NCBI GenBank assembly: GCA_029721435.1
Contig: CM056574.1
Location: 33,684,001 to 33,748,000, forward strand
Origin: Gymnothorax reevesii
Taxonomy: Eukaryota; Chordata; Actinopteri; Anguilliformes; Muraenidae
Reading direction: 5' to 3'
Length of the DNA: 64,000 bases
In this document: one piece after another, positions 48,801-56,439 of the stretch
Layout of the letters: each line of letters starts with the position of its first letter
How positions within the stretch are numbered: position 1 is the first letter of the stretch
Made by a program: the position numbers and the translations under genes
The notes under the pieces: model-generated
What the model was told of the DNA's origin: nothing
Databases searched by the model: none
The model's input: the letters and a program-made list of their open reading frames with translations, nothing else

Positions 48801-50549
48801 GCGAAAGTGAGGTAGGAAAATAAAGGTCCATCAGGTTTGTTGGTAGGCTTAAGTAATGCAAAGTTATGGTTTGACTGGCCATACTACCATTGATGGGAGC
48901 TGGCGAAGGTGCGTCAAAGAGCTAAGACGAGCACCCACTCGCACTCCCGGGGGATTACTGATACACACTGAACCAACCACGCAACTTACCAGCGGTATAC
49001 AGCATTTGTCTCGACGAGGTACATAAAGGGACACAGCAGTGTTCAGCCGTCAACCACTCACGCCGCTGAAACTAGGGCTACAAGACTGCTTCATATGGGC
49101 AACACAAAATACAGGTATACGGACTATAAATTATTATTACTATACTACAAGCTATCTGTCGTCTCGAATATCCGCAATATCCAAGTTATTTCTTCTCCGC
49201 AGTGTCGAAACTTGCCGCCGCGGCCCCTGCCCACACAGCATGACATTTCACCGGTGCGCCTTAGCTGGCCAATTTGAAAACGGAAGTTCTGTAGAATGCA
49301 TCATGCATAAGATCAATTCAGTTACGGAAATACTAAAAGTCAGAATGCTGGAGATATGAAATCAGATTTTCATGACTGAAAAATCAGAGTTTTATTTATT
49401 TTTTTCATTTTGAAGATAAAAAAAGCGGAATTCCACGAATTAGCGGAAAAATCACAAAAAAAAATCACTGCGAGTAATCAGTCAAGATCAATGCACTGGA
49501 GTTAACTCTCTTGACATCCAGTGTCTTTGATAAATGAAAATTATCGACCCCAGAAAACTTATCGACCTCATTTTTTGTTATCGTTAGATTAATTGATTTA
49601 TTGATTATCGCGACAGGCCTACATATGCCAATTTAGGAACAAGAGCAACGTAAAGCGTGGCATATGCCCCCGCCTGTATGTTGATCAAGGGCATATTGAG
49701 ATGGCAAATGTGGCAGCCATAGTAGATATTGCACAACGCTGGTTTTCGAAAGGAACCTTCCTCTAGCCGCTCCCAATACGCCATTAAGAAATGGAAAAAG
49801 AAATCCGACGAGGGAATCTATAGTTATCCCACGGAAACGAAAAGTTAACGGACGACGGACGGACATGGTGTCGAAATAATGCCCCCTTTCCTCTTTGGAG
49901 GGCGGGGGCAAAAAAACAGAAAGTTTGCCTCAGTTCCAGTGCCCCAATGAGAACATAACAGAAATATCATTATAATGGCAACATCACATTTCTTTCCTTC
50001 ACCTGCACCGGCAGATTTTGAAGATGCGGTCAGGGGCGTAGCGGTCTCCGTGACGTTGAGTGACTTCCTGGTCCTGCATATTGGCGAGCGAGGCGAAACA
50101 GAGGACACGGGACCTAAGGAGAACAGGCAAGCGAGCAGTCAAAGGAAACGCACCTTCATCCATGTTTAAATCAGCAAAACAGCCAGATTCAGATGTCAGT
50201 GTAAAGCAATGACCCCAGGGTAGACAGGTAAGGGCTGTATACGTTCGTGAGGCCTGCCGCATGAACATATCCATGCATTTTGCACATGTACAGTTATACA
50301 CTTGCCTTGACCTTCAGTTTTACCATCACCACGGAGCTGCGTCTGCTGTGCTTTGGGGGGATGAGGAGAGCTCTGCTGCTGCACTGCAGTGACAGGGCCG
50401 TCAGTCGCACTGATCTGTGGAGAAGCTGGTGGTGAACTGGAGGACGAGTCAGGCTCCAGCAGGGACGACAGCTTCTGTCCGCAAGACGGGCAGAACTTGA
50501 AGCCGCTCTGCAGCTTGGAGCCACACTCTGGGCAAAAGTTTAAGGCCAT
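36795..50549 (-). CDS. VRK3: VRK3, vaccinia-related kinase 3 (15 coding exons)
   Basis: VRK3 is a nuclear member of the CK1/VRK kinase group. In mammals it is largely a pseudokinase that acts as a scaffold, for example for the phosphatase VHR toward ERK. The joined exons encode 518 residues (human protein about 474). The order is: zinc ribbon (C6, C9, C20, C23), a Ser-Pro and basic linker (about 80-195), a degenerate glycine-loop region (about 205-240), beta-3 Lys K258 in H-I-A-K-V, alpha-C Glu E269 in F-N-E-Q-N-F, catalytic loop H357-A-D359-I-H361-S-A-N364, then G379-Y-C in place of DFG, and a C-terminal lobe with 'GYCMLSWL'. Conserved stretches such as 'LHENEYVH' and '[12 protein letters not shown]' identify VRK3 rather than VRK1 or VRK2. 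All joins are GT-AG with matching phase. The ATG is one base after an acceptor, so at least one 5' UTR exon lies upstream. The start choice is supported by the zinc ribbon beginning at once. Confidence 0.93.
36886..37022 (-). CDS. VRK3: VRK3 coding exon 14
   Basis: 137 nt, entering in phase 1 and leaving in phase 0. It encodes '[15 protein letters not shown]' and '[17 protein letters not shown]', the helical end of the kinase-like C-lobe (human counterpart '...LQKYLKVVMALTYEEKPPY'). Confidence 0.9.
37312..37352 (-). CDS. VRK3: VRK3 coding exon 13
   Basis: 41 nt between ACTCAG and GTAGGA, phase 2 in and 1 out, encoding [13 protein letters not shown]. It is a small exon accepted because it joins both neighbours in frame. 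Confidence 0.8.
37520..37637 (-). CDS. VRK3: VRK3 coding exon 12
   Basis: 118 nt, phase 1 in and 2 out. It encodes '[18 protein letters not shown]', 'TGALPWSS' and '[10 protein letters not shown]'. '[13 protein letters not shown]' is identical to the human protein at this place. Confidence 0.92.
38260..38392 (-). CDS. VRK3: VRK3 coding exon 11 (DFG-equivalent)
   Basis: 133 nt, phase 0 in and 1 out. It begins [21 protein letters not shown] and ends '[11 protein letters not shown]'. G-Y-C replaces the DFG/DYG motif, so the Mg-binding Asp is absent, as in human VRK3 (G-Y-G). Confidence 0.95.
38560..38905 (-). mobile_element. decayed Tc1-like relic in a VRK3 intron
   Basis: The plus strand has the diagnostic complement of a Tc1-type transposase region ('GATGTTGTTCCAGAACTGTA', 'TGGTCAGCCAGGTCTTCTGG'). 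Stops throughout. No terminal repeats were delimited. Confidence 0.45.
39711..39965. repeat. two-copy tandem repeat, period about 136 bp
   Basis: 'GACAGGCACATA', 'CAGGACCTGAGTA', 'TGCAAAGTTTCAT' and 'GGAGTTA.GCT' recur in order 136 bp apart, each copy preceded by a GGACAGACAGAC-type microsatellite. It lies in the large intron between VRK3 exons 10 and 11. Confidence 0.85.
40036..40093 (+). repeat. G-run tract, possible G-quadruplex
   Basis: Runs of G4, G7 and G7 (40036-40057) and then G14 (about 40079-40093) lie on the plus strand, which is the template strand of VRK3. This is enough for a stable G-quadruplex or a complementary i-motif. Structure is inferred from sequence only. Confidence 0.6.
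40287..40379 (-). CDS. VRK3: VRK3 coding exon 10 (catalytic loop)
   Basis: 93 nt, phase 0 both sides: '[20 protein letters not shown]' then [11 protein letters not shown]. The catalytic-loop Asp (H-A-D) and Asn (S-A-N) are kept, but the Lys two residues after Asp (D-I-K in active VRKs) is His. Confidence 0.95.
40440..40620. repeat. TGACCT-rich dispersed repeat in VRK3 intron
   Basis: It contains 'TACCTTGACCTTTGACCAGA' and resembles the 24.5-24.85 kb TGACCT-rich sequence. Probably the same repeat family. Confidence 0.45.
41277..41376 (-). CDS. VRK3: VRK3 coding exon 9
   Basis: 100 nt, phase 2 in and 0 out, encoding [15 protein letters not shown] and '[13 protein letters not shown]' (human 'FLVLPSLGRSLQSAL', 'LSERSVLQVACRL'). 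Confidence 0.93.
41482..41566 (-). CDS. VRK3: VRK3 coding exon 8
   Basis: 85 nt, phase 1 in and 2 out. The correct frame reads [20 protein letters not shown] and F-G-L-H-S-D-H-Y, corresponding to human 'NKWKKLYSTPLLAIPTCMGF'. Confidence 0.93.
41727..41793 (-). CDS. VRK3: VRK3 coding exon 7
   Basis: 67 nt, phase 0 in and 1 out: [20 protein letters not shown]. It contains the alpha-C Glu. Human has 'DAKDGRLFNEQNFFQRAAKP'. Confidence 0.95.
42159..42214 (-). CDS. VRK3: VRK3 coding exon 6
   Basis: 56 nt, phase 1 in and 0 out, ending D-Y-K-H-I-A-K-V with the candidate beta-3 Lys. It is weakly conserved, and is chosen because phases on both sides agree and the splice signals (GTAG|, |GTAGGT) are good. 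Confidence 0.75.
42564..43288. mobile_element. non-autonomous DNA element with about 40-bp inverted ends, VRK3 intron
   Basis: The left end (GGGTCGTTTACTCAAAAATG..AAAATTCATTCATC) and the complement of the right end (GGGGTAGTTTGTCCAAAAATG..) match at about 33 of 41 bases. Inside are a (GAT)n(GAAG)n microsatellite (42919-42990) and a smaller inverted pair around CATTTAGATG / CATCTAAATG (about 42860 and 43086). No transposase remains. Confidence 0.7.
43558..43698 (-). CDS. VRK3: VRK3 coding exon 5
   Basis: 141 nt, phase 1 both sides. It encodes a basic K-S-R-S-K-R-M-K stretch (possible nuclear localisation signal), then '[20 protein letters not shown]' and E-I-I-Y-G-G. It corresponds to human 'LTDKSGRQWKLKSFQTRDNQ', the start of the kinase-like fold. 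Confidence 0.92.
43956..44173. mobile_element. piggyBac-like MITE, 218 bp, in a VRK3 intron
   Basis: Perfect 21-bp terminal repeats (TTAACCCTTAAAGTGCTAAT + T, and its complement) include the TTAA target site at each end. No coding capacity. The perfect ends suggest a younger insertion than the element at 31.6 kb, which shares TTAACCC...GGGTTAA. Confidence 0.85.
44174..45290. other. VRK3 intron, nothing recognised
   Basis: AT-rich intron sequence between exons 4 and 5, without identifiable elements. Confidence 0.5.
45291..45410 (-). CDS. VRK3: VRK3 coding exon 4 (Ser-Pro linker)
   Basis: 120 nt, phase 1 both sides. It encodes '[20 protein letters not shown]' and ends '[10 protein letters not shown]'. 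SP motifs next to basic residues suggest sites for proline-directed kinases, matching the SPQKTRKSP-type linker of human VRK3. Confidence 0.88.
45411..46280. other. VRK3 intron, nothing recognised
   Basis: AT-rich sequence upstream of exon 4. No element identified. Confidence 0.5.
46281..46640. repeat. dispersed repeat ending in a short hairpin
   Basis: It ends with AATTATATCCT (about 46600) and its inverted copy AGGATATAATT (about 46620) around a 9-base loop. The layout (GCGCCACCTGGAGGCAAACC, then TATGCTGAAAATGAGAAGCC, then the hairpin) looks like a dispersed fish repeat. The class is unknown. Confidence 0.45.
47216..47326 (-). CDS. VRK3: VRK3 coding exon 3 (linker)
   Basis: 111 nt, phase 1 both sides, between CTGTCACAG and GTGAGG: '[20 protein letters not shown]' ... 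'[10 protein letters not shown]'. It is low-complexity linker, supported by the splice sites and phase rather than strong similarity. Confidence 0.8.
47482..47745. mobile_element. small element with CCTCCGCCAA/TTGGCGGAGG ends
   Basis: A perfect 10-bp inverted terminal pair bounds about 264 bp without coding capacity. It carries a GTTTGCCTGTCTGTTTGTTT patch and 'GGCCGCCATATTGACATGAC'. The intron position is between VRK3 exons 2 and 3. Confidence 0.6.
47959..49621. mobile_element. non-autonomous hAT-like element, 1.66 kb, VRK3 intron
   Basis: The ends TAGGCCTGTCACGATAAC and the complement of the right end TAGGCCTGTCGCGATAAT match at 16 of 18 bases. The flanking octamers CAAGTGCC (47951-47958) and CATATGCC (49622-49629) match at 6 of 8, fitting the 8-bp duplication of hAT elements. 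The interior holds CGATAA-rich subterminal repeats, a four-copy tandem repeat and a long hairpin, but no transposase frame. Confidence 0.8.
48239..48490. repeat. four-copy tandem repeat (about 62-66 bp) inside the hAT-like element
   Basis: Each unit reads ACTGAA.C.AT...GTATAAAAGTCTGTAAACA..ATTGC.CTTAA.TA with AT-rich length variation. Copies begin at about 48241, 48303, 48364 and 48429. Confidence 0.8.
49655..49915. repeat. dispersed repeat with GCCCCC...GGGGGC ends
   Basis: It begins CATATGCCCCCGCCTGTATG and ends CTCTTTGGAGGGCGGGGGCA. The 92-codon minus ORF across it is a by-product of the repeat. The class is unknown, and it lies in the VRK3 intron upstream of exon 3. Confidence 0.45.
50003..50113 (-). 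CDS. VRK3: VRK3 coding exon 2 (linker)
   Basis: 111 nt, phase 1 both sides, between TTCTCCTTAG and [23 protein letters not shown] then '[12 protein letters not shown]'. It carries SP motifs and basic residues like the next two exons. Confidence 0.8.
50312..50549 (-). CDS. VRK3: VRK3 coding exon 1 (zinc ribbon)
   Basis: It starts ATG one base after the acceptor TTTCTTTCCAG. It encodes [20 protein letters not shown] then P-S-C-G-Q-K, a C-x2-C...C-x2-C zinc ribbon as in human VRK3 ('FCPDCGKSIQAAFKFCPYCG'), followed by Ser/Pro/Gln-rich sequence. The donor is either GAAG|GTCAAG (used here) or GATG|GTAAAA 12 nt upstream. Both leave phase 1. Confidence 0.9.
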
Positions 50550-52000
50550 TCTGGAAAGAAAAATGTGAGTGCGTAGTTGTTCGCAGAAACCAATGTGGGG
50601 TTGATGAGCATGCTCTTTTGCTCAGAGGTGTACAGCCAGCTTTACGTACAGTGCTCTTCCCATATGCAATGACACAATGGTGACTCAAGCTTTAATGGGT
50701 ACGTGCAAAAAGGTAAGCTAAAGCTGTTCACATTCATATGTCTTTTGAATTGCCTTCCTTTGTGGGAAAAGTTGGTGAAAAGCTGCAACTGGTTCCATAA
50801 ACAATGCCACCTTGACTTGCCTTTTGACTAGGTATGTCACAAAACAAGCACAATAAATGTGTGTATTTCAAAAATCATGGAATGCATAGCGATTTAAGAG
50901 GGCGAAACGTCTCACTGGCCAAAAAACAAATCACAAAAATAACATTTTGTTCATTCCGGAATCGTACGTGTGGTTGGAACGAGAATCACCATGCACACAG
51001 TGGGTCCCCAGGACCGAGTTTGGGAACCCCTGATTTAGGCAACACGATTATTATCTGGTCTAAAAATAGCCAAAATGACGTCGTCACGACGACGACATCT
51101 GATATATAGCGTTTTTAACAGGTCCACTTCCACGCAGTGTATAATCTGGTTTACAGGATCACGATCAAGACACGACCTTACAAGAACTGCAGTCGTGCCA
51201 ATACACCGCCTGTGGTGCTCTGGTACACAAAAAGAACGATAGTTGAGCAATTCTGGTATCTGTCAGAGCATGTGCGATCAGGGCGCGTCCGATCAGGGTG
51301 AGCTGCCCAATGAAACTGACTTTCAGGCGCTTCAGCATTTCATAAAATGAGAAATGCTTCAATATTTACTTCACAGATCGAATGGTCCTTCCAGGGGTCT
51401 GACTTCCAGCCATAATATTAGCATATTTTTTCATTCCAAACGCCCGCCCGACGAATAGTAAGGTGAAATGAGTTAAAAATCTGTCACTACGGCTATTTAA
51501 CGTCACGGGCCGTAACAGTTAGGTTTATCTGGAAATGCGACCACCGTAAATCCAAAAGATTCTTTCAAAGACAAGCCAAGATCACGGCGTTTTTAGCTTA
51601 ACGACACTTCACGTCGCGGATCCAGTTTTCATAATGCTAGACAGCAGCCTTAGTCCAGTCTGTGTTCAGTAGTTGTCAGTCTTAACTTGCTGGTGCTCAG
51701 GATAACAAAGTGGTTGCCGAAGCGTTATCCTTCATGGTAACGTTATCTTATCGCTTGCAGAAGAGAACAGAAGGATTAATTCAACGGTTAGCTCAATCTA
51801 TATACGGTAACTCTAGTTCGAGCACACATTATATCTACCTTAAGGACGTTTGATCAGCCACAAAAGACCCATTCAGTCACCGAGCACAGCAGCTGCTTCC
51901 CAACTAATTCTGTTTCGCTGCTCGTTTGAGTCACATGATCAAAACAGAAGTCATTCTTACGGCAGCCAGCAAGAGACAAACTCTCCCCGAAAACCGCCAG
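50550..52000 (-). promoter_or_regulatory. inferred VRK3 5' region (first intron, UTR exon, promoter)
   Basis: Because exon 1 of the coding region begins one base after an acceptor, an untranslated exon must lie upstream. A plausible donor is AAG|GTAGAT at 51839/51838 on the minus strand, with transcription starting somewhere near 51850-52000, where GTCACATGATC (E-box-like, about 51930) occurs. This is inference from sequence only. No TATA box or clear CpG island is visible. Confidence 0.3.
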
Positions 52001-52017
52001 GTACTTGCCGTCAGGGA

Positions 52018-52640
52018 TTTTAATAATAGTAATAATAATAATAAATGTTTTTAAAACATTTTTTTCTTTTTTTAAGTCAGCAATGTTAGTAAAAAAAAAT
52101 AAGCATTTTAAAATATGTCATATCTTACTTTGAGTTATTAATAAATTCAGAAATATTATCCAATGTTTAGTGAATGAAATGTTCAAATTCATTTTTAGCA
52201 GATAATGCACAAACAGGTCACGCCAACTCCTACATAAGGGTGACCAAGGGATCCTATCCACCTCCCAGTCCAGCAGAGTTTACGATGAGTTTGCTAGTGC
52301 TTGAGGATATCGCTCGCAGCAATCAAGTAGCAATGTCCACAACTGACAGCAGTGCCTGCTCCGAAAAATTTGACCATAACACAGATTGATCTGTCCTTTT
52401 AGAAGAGAAACATACATGTGCAACAGTTGTCAGCCAATATTCAGTGCACCTCACCTGTGGACCACCCATGTGAGTTTTGACCTATCTGAGGTTCAGGGCT
52501 GTCACCAATATCCTATTCTTCTTTAATTCCAGTGTGATGCACCACATGAGTATATTTAGGCTGCCTGAAGGAGCGACAGTAGATGATGATGATGATGGTG
52601 ATAATAATAAATATTATTATTATAATAATTATTATTATTG
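52018..52640. repeat. ATA and GAT/ATT trinucleotide microsatellites with plain spacer
   Basis: (AAT)n at about 52021-52045 and (GAT)n followed by (AAT/ATT)n at 52584-52640. The sequence between them shows no gene. Confidence 0.8.
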
Positions 52641-53150
52641 ATAATGAAAATAAAATATGACTTGCACCCAATAATGATATTGCATTGTACAACTACACTC
52701 ATGTTTCATTGAAAGCAATCAGCTAGAAAGCATCGTAGCAAAATGTTCTTCAATCAGCCTAATCAGTGATCAGTTCTATGTCTAACATCCAAAGACTTGG
52801 AACCAAGTTAGCTTTTAACAGGATCATTTTTACTGGCCAGCACAAGATTATAAATCAGAACTGGCATGTCTTTGGCTCAGGAAATGAGTCATGGTGCAAC
52901 GGCTGAAAAGTATTGTGTCACAAATATGATTAAGCAGGTTGTATAACACTTTATAGCAGCATATACAACCTTCGTGAAGTGGGGACGCTAGCATTGGCTG
53001 GGCAATGCCCAGGGAAGCACGGGCCAGGGTAAATTCTCTTAGTATGTTAGAGGTTCATGGGAGCCTTGCTGGTTTCATTGTACTTCACATCAGGACAGCA
53101 TGGAGAGGACATTGAGGACTGCAGTCATGCTAGCAGGCTCTTCTACATCC
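52641..53150. other. non-coding, nothing recognised
   Basis: No supported gene or repeat. Confidence 0.5.
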
Positions 53151-53151
53151 C

Positions 53152-53376
53152 CTGGCAAAAATTATGGAATCAGCACTCTTAGGGGATATTTATCCAGCTT
53201 ATATCCAGCAAATACACAAATTGCAGATATGATACAAAACAATTTTTTTGTATTTACTTTACAATCAGGATTCATGTAACACACTTCAAATAAATTATTT
53301 TAATTGATGACATTTTTTCATAGTCAAGGAATCAGAATGGAATCAGTCAATGTTGGGGAAAAAAGAATATCTATCT
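53152..53376. mobile_element. terminal segment of a mariner-like DNA transposon
   Basis: 'CCTGGCAAAAATTATGGAAT' (about 53152-53171) is the characteristic end of a common fish Tc1/mariner-group element. The subterminal copy 'GGAATCAGAATGGAATCAGT' follows near 53331. The matching transposase remnant is probably the one at 57.76-58.74 kb, displaced by later insertions. Confidence 0.6.
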
Positions 53377-53524
53377 ATAGCAAGAAGCGTCTGTCTGGGT
53401 ATCTGTCTGTGTGTCTGTCCGTGGCTCGCATATCTCTCTGACTGTTCATCAAATTGGCGTAAGCTTTCGGATATGGCTTGCGCATGGCACGATGGCGTGC
53501 ATCCTTCATTTTGCAGGTCTTTGC
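53377..53524. repeat. left part of a short repeat split by an LTR insertion
   Basis: GTGTGTCTGTCCGTGGCTCG-type sequence leads to 'GCATCCTTCATTTTGCAGGT' and the target duplication TTTGC (53520-53524). The sequence resumes at 56283 (TTTGCATAAATTTTCACTC). An uninterrupted relative is at 57680-57755. Confidence 0.7.
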
Positions 53525-54070
53525 TGTTAAGCTCTGGTAGGGAAAACACTAGGAACTCGGAAACAAGGAGACAAAGGTGGATGAGACGCCACATGCAGGG
53601 ATCCAAAAATATTTATTAAATAAAACCAGAAGACTCGAAAAGGGAAAACGGGGCACTCCGGCCAACAGAAACATTGTGCAACTGCACTGAAGGAAGGAGA
53701 ACTCAGGAACCCAAAATTAATGGAAGGGAACACCAGGGGGCAGACTCGGGAGCCGACAGGGTCAGACTCGGGAACTCAGAAGGAGGAACTCAGGAAGCTC
53801 GGGAACGGTGGAGATCGGGACAGGCTCTGGAAACAACAGGCGGGGGGCAGACTCAGACGGAACTGGAGCGGGAACGGCAGGCAGGGCAGGCTGGGCTGGG
53901 GCATAATGGCTGGAGAACACAGAGAAGATAATGGGGACCAGAGGGAAAGTGCACAGGGGCAAGGAATGGAGGCCCGAAGCGAGCGAGTGAAGTCAGATCT
54001 GAAACTGGCTTGCCACAAGAACAGATATAGGCAGGGGCACGGGCAGACACAGGTGCAGGAACTTAATGTA

Positions 54071-55627
54071 CAAAACCCAAAACCAGTGAAGTTGGCACGT
54101 TGTGTAAATCGTAAATAAAAACAAAATACAATGATTTGCAAATTCTTTTCATCCTATATTCAATTGAATACACTGCAAAGACAAATTACTTAATGTTCGA
54201 ACACGTAAACTTTGTAATTTTTTGCAAATACTAGCTCATTTGGAATTTGATGCCTGCAACATGTTTCAAAAAAGCTGGCACAAGTGGCAAAAAAGACAGA
54301 GACTTGAGGAATGCTCCAACACTTATTTGGAACATCCCACAGGTGAACAGGCTAATTGGGAACAGATGGGTGTCATGATTGGGTATAAAAGCAGCTTCCC
54401 TGAAATGCTCAGTCATTCGCAAACAAGGATGGGGCGAGGGTCACCACTTAGTGAACAAATGTGTGAGCTGATTTAAAAATAACATTCCTCAACAAGTTAT
54501 TACAAGAAATTTAGGGATTTCATCATCTACGGTTCGTAATATCGTCAAAAGGTCCAGAGAATCCGGAGAAATCACTGCGCGTAAGCGACAAGGCCGAAAA
54601 CCAACATTGAATGCCCGTGACCTTCGATCCCTCAGGCGGTACTGCATCAAAAACCGACATCAGTGTGTAAGGGACATCACCAGATGGGCTCAGGAACACT
54701 TCAGAAAACCACTGTCGGTAACTGCAGTTCGTCGCTACATCTGCAGGTGCAAGTTAAAACTCTACAATGCAAAGCGAAAGCCATTTATCAACAGCTCATC
54801 CAAGATGGACTGATGCAAAGTGGAAAAGTGTTCTGTGGTCTGACAAGTCCACATTTCAAATTGTTTTTGGAAACTGTGGACGTCGTGTCGTCCGGACGAA
54901 AGAGGAAAAGAACCATTCGGACAGTTATAGGGCCAAAGTTCAAAAGCCAGCATCTGTGATGGTATGGGGGTGTATTAGAGCCCAAGGCATGGGCAACTTA
55001 CACATATGTGAAGGCACCATTAATGCTGAAAGGTACATACAGGTTTTGGAGCAACATATGTTGCCATCCAAGCAACGTCTTTTTCATGGACGCCTCTGCT
55101 TATTTCAGCAAGACAATGCCAAGCCACATTCTGCACGTGTTGCAACAGCATGGCTCAATAGTAAAAGAGTGCGGGTACTAGACTGGCCTGCCTGTAGTCC
55201 AGACCTGTCTCCTATTGAAAATGTGTGGTGCATTATGAAGCGTAAAATACGACAACGGAGACCCCGGACTGTTGAAAAACTTAGGCTGTACATCAAGCAA
55301 GAATGGGAAAGAGTTCCACCTGAAAAGCTTCAAAAATTGGTCTCCTCAGTTTCCAAACGTTCACTGAGTGTCGTTAAAAGGAAAGGCGATGTAACACAGT
55401 GGTAAAAAGGCCCCTGTGCCAACTTTTTTGCAACGTGTTGCTGCCTTTAAATTCTAAATTAATGATTATTTGCAAAAAAAAAATTAAGTTTCTCAGTTTG
55501 AACATTAAACATCTTGTCTTTGCAGTGTATTCAATTGAATATTAGTTGAAAAGGATTTGCAAATCATTGTATTCTGTTTTTATCTACGATTTACATAATG
55601 TGCCAACTTCACTGGTTTTGGGTTTTG
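54071..55627 (+). mobile_element. Tc1-like transposon, near full length, frame-broken
   Basis: Inverted ends of more than 100 bp begin CAAAACCCAAAACCAGTGAA (54071) and are complemented to 55627. TA flanks both sides (54069-54070 and 55628-55629). A transposase frame starts ATG at 54428 ('MGRGSPLSEQMCELI', then a stop). The HTH/DNA-binding part continues in another frame (54607-54813), and the DDE domain is intact at 54767-55405. The whole is therefore a pseudogene for transposition, but the copy is among the best preserved here. Confidence 0.93.
54767..55405 (+). pseudogene. Tc1-like transposase catalytic domain (DD34E)
   Basis: A 212-codon open frame contains all three catalytic blocks: V-L-W-S-D-K-S-T-F (first Asp), 'LFQQDNAKPHSA' (second Asp) and 'SPDLSPIENVW' (Glu), with 'QKPASVMVWGCIRAQGMGNL' between. 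Its first codons overlap the out-of-frame end of the DNA-binding segment (54607-54813), where about 30 bp of the family sequence seems to be missing. The protein would therefore lack its DNA-binding half. A Tc1 family transposase is normally about 340 residues. Confidence 0.9.
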
Positions 55628-56287
55628 TAATTTACAAGAGGTGGAACATAAGGGAAACCTAATTAAATGAAACAGATAAACATTAACACACAGATGAGGA
55701 TCACAAGACAATCCCAAAGACGGGATAAATAAACTAAATAAATATTTCACAGTGAATAGAAAGAGATAGGACAGATAAGATAAATGCAGAAGGTTCTGCA
55801 GGAAAACACAGCGAAGGCAGTGAAAGAAAAGCAAGAGGCGGAGACTAGAACAGGGCGAATGCTGAGAGATCATTAGTCAATTAGTAAGTGCAGCTATACA
55901 ATCCCGGGTGCTCGTTAGTAGGTTAGTCTAATATACAAAGTTAGTTTGGTTAGTAAATTCTAGAAAATAACAAACTGTTAGTGGGGGTTCGTAATATAGA
56001 AAAGCAAGGGGAAATTAGGAAATGAGAAAGGAAGGAAGGCTGAAACCCAGAATCCATTAAATCACCCAAAATGGTGTCACAATCAATTAAGACAAAAAAC
56101 TGCTACAAACAATGACGCAACCGGGGAGAAAGCAAAGACAGTACATGGATACGACATGGACTGGAATAACAGGGGAGAGGAATGAAATGTGAACACTAAG
56201 ACATGGACTAAAAACCAATATCACAAAAATAATACAAACCTAAAATTGACTAACCAAACACACAGACCCACGGAACACAACATTTGC

Positions 56288-56430
56288 ATAAATTTTCACT
56301 CACTCTATGGGCGCTTGCACTACTTCACTGAAAGAGCCAACTGACCCTTGACTTGACGAGTTCGTGTGTTCACCAAAAGATGTCGCCTTTGCCCTTTCCA
56401 ACGAAGCATGTTACCTGTTACCAGAGCGTT
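56288..56430. repeat. right part of the repeat split by the LTR
   Basis: 'ATAAATTTTCACTCACTCTA' then 'TGGGCGCTTGCACT' continues the sequence broken at 53524. The same text with small changes is at 57720-57755. Confidence 0.65.
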
Positions 56431-56439
56431 AGATAACTC

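Larger units (their letters stand above)
53525..56282 (-). mobile_element. solo LTR, interrupted by a Tc1-like element
   Basis: The termini are TGTTAAGC...CACAACA (inverted TGTT/AACA) and are flanked by perfect 5-bp duplications TTTGC (53520-53524 and 56283-56287). On the minus strand AATAAA sits about 80-90 bp from the 3' end, followed by a 'TTTTTGGATCCCTGCATGTG' R/U5-like stretch, so the LTR reads on the minus strand. Without the inserted Tc1-like element the LTR is about 1.2 kb. The class (Gypsy-like most likely) is inferred. The G-rich 53.7-54.1 kb part generates several long spurious ORFs. Confidence 0.75.

Noticed and set aside
49633..49911. 92-codon minus ORF near VRK3 exon 2
   Set aside because: It lies within a GC-rich dispersed repeat and is not in phase with or spliced to VRK3 exons.
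53674..54141. Overlapping ORFs of 85-132 codons on both strands
   Set aside because: They fall in a G-rich, low-complexity part of the solo LTR, occur in several frames at once and have no domain. They are composition artefacts.
54767..55405. Host gene encoding an active transposase
   Set aside because: Terminal inverted repeats, TA flanks and the broken amino-terminal half show it is a transposon pseudogene, not a domesticated host gene.
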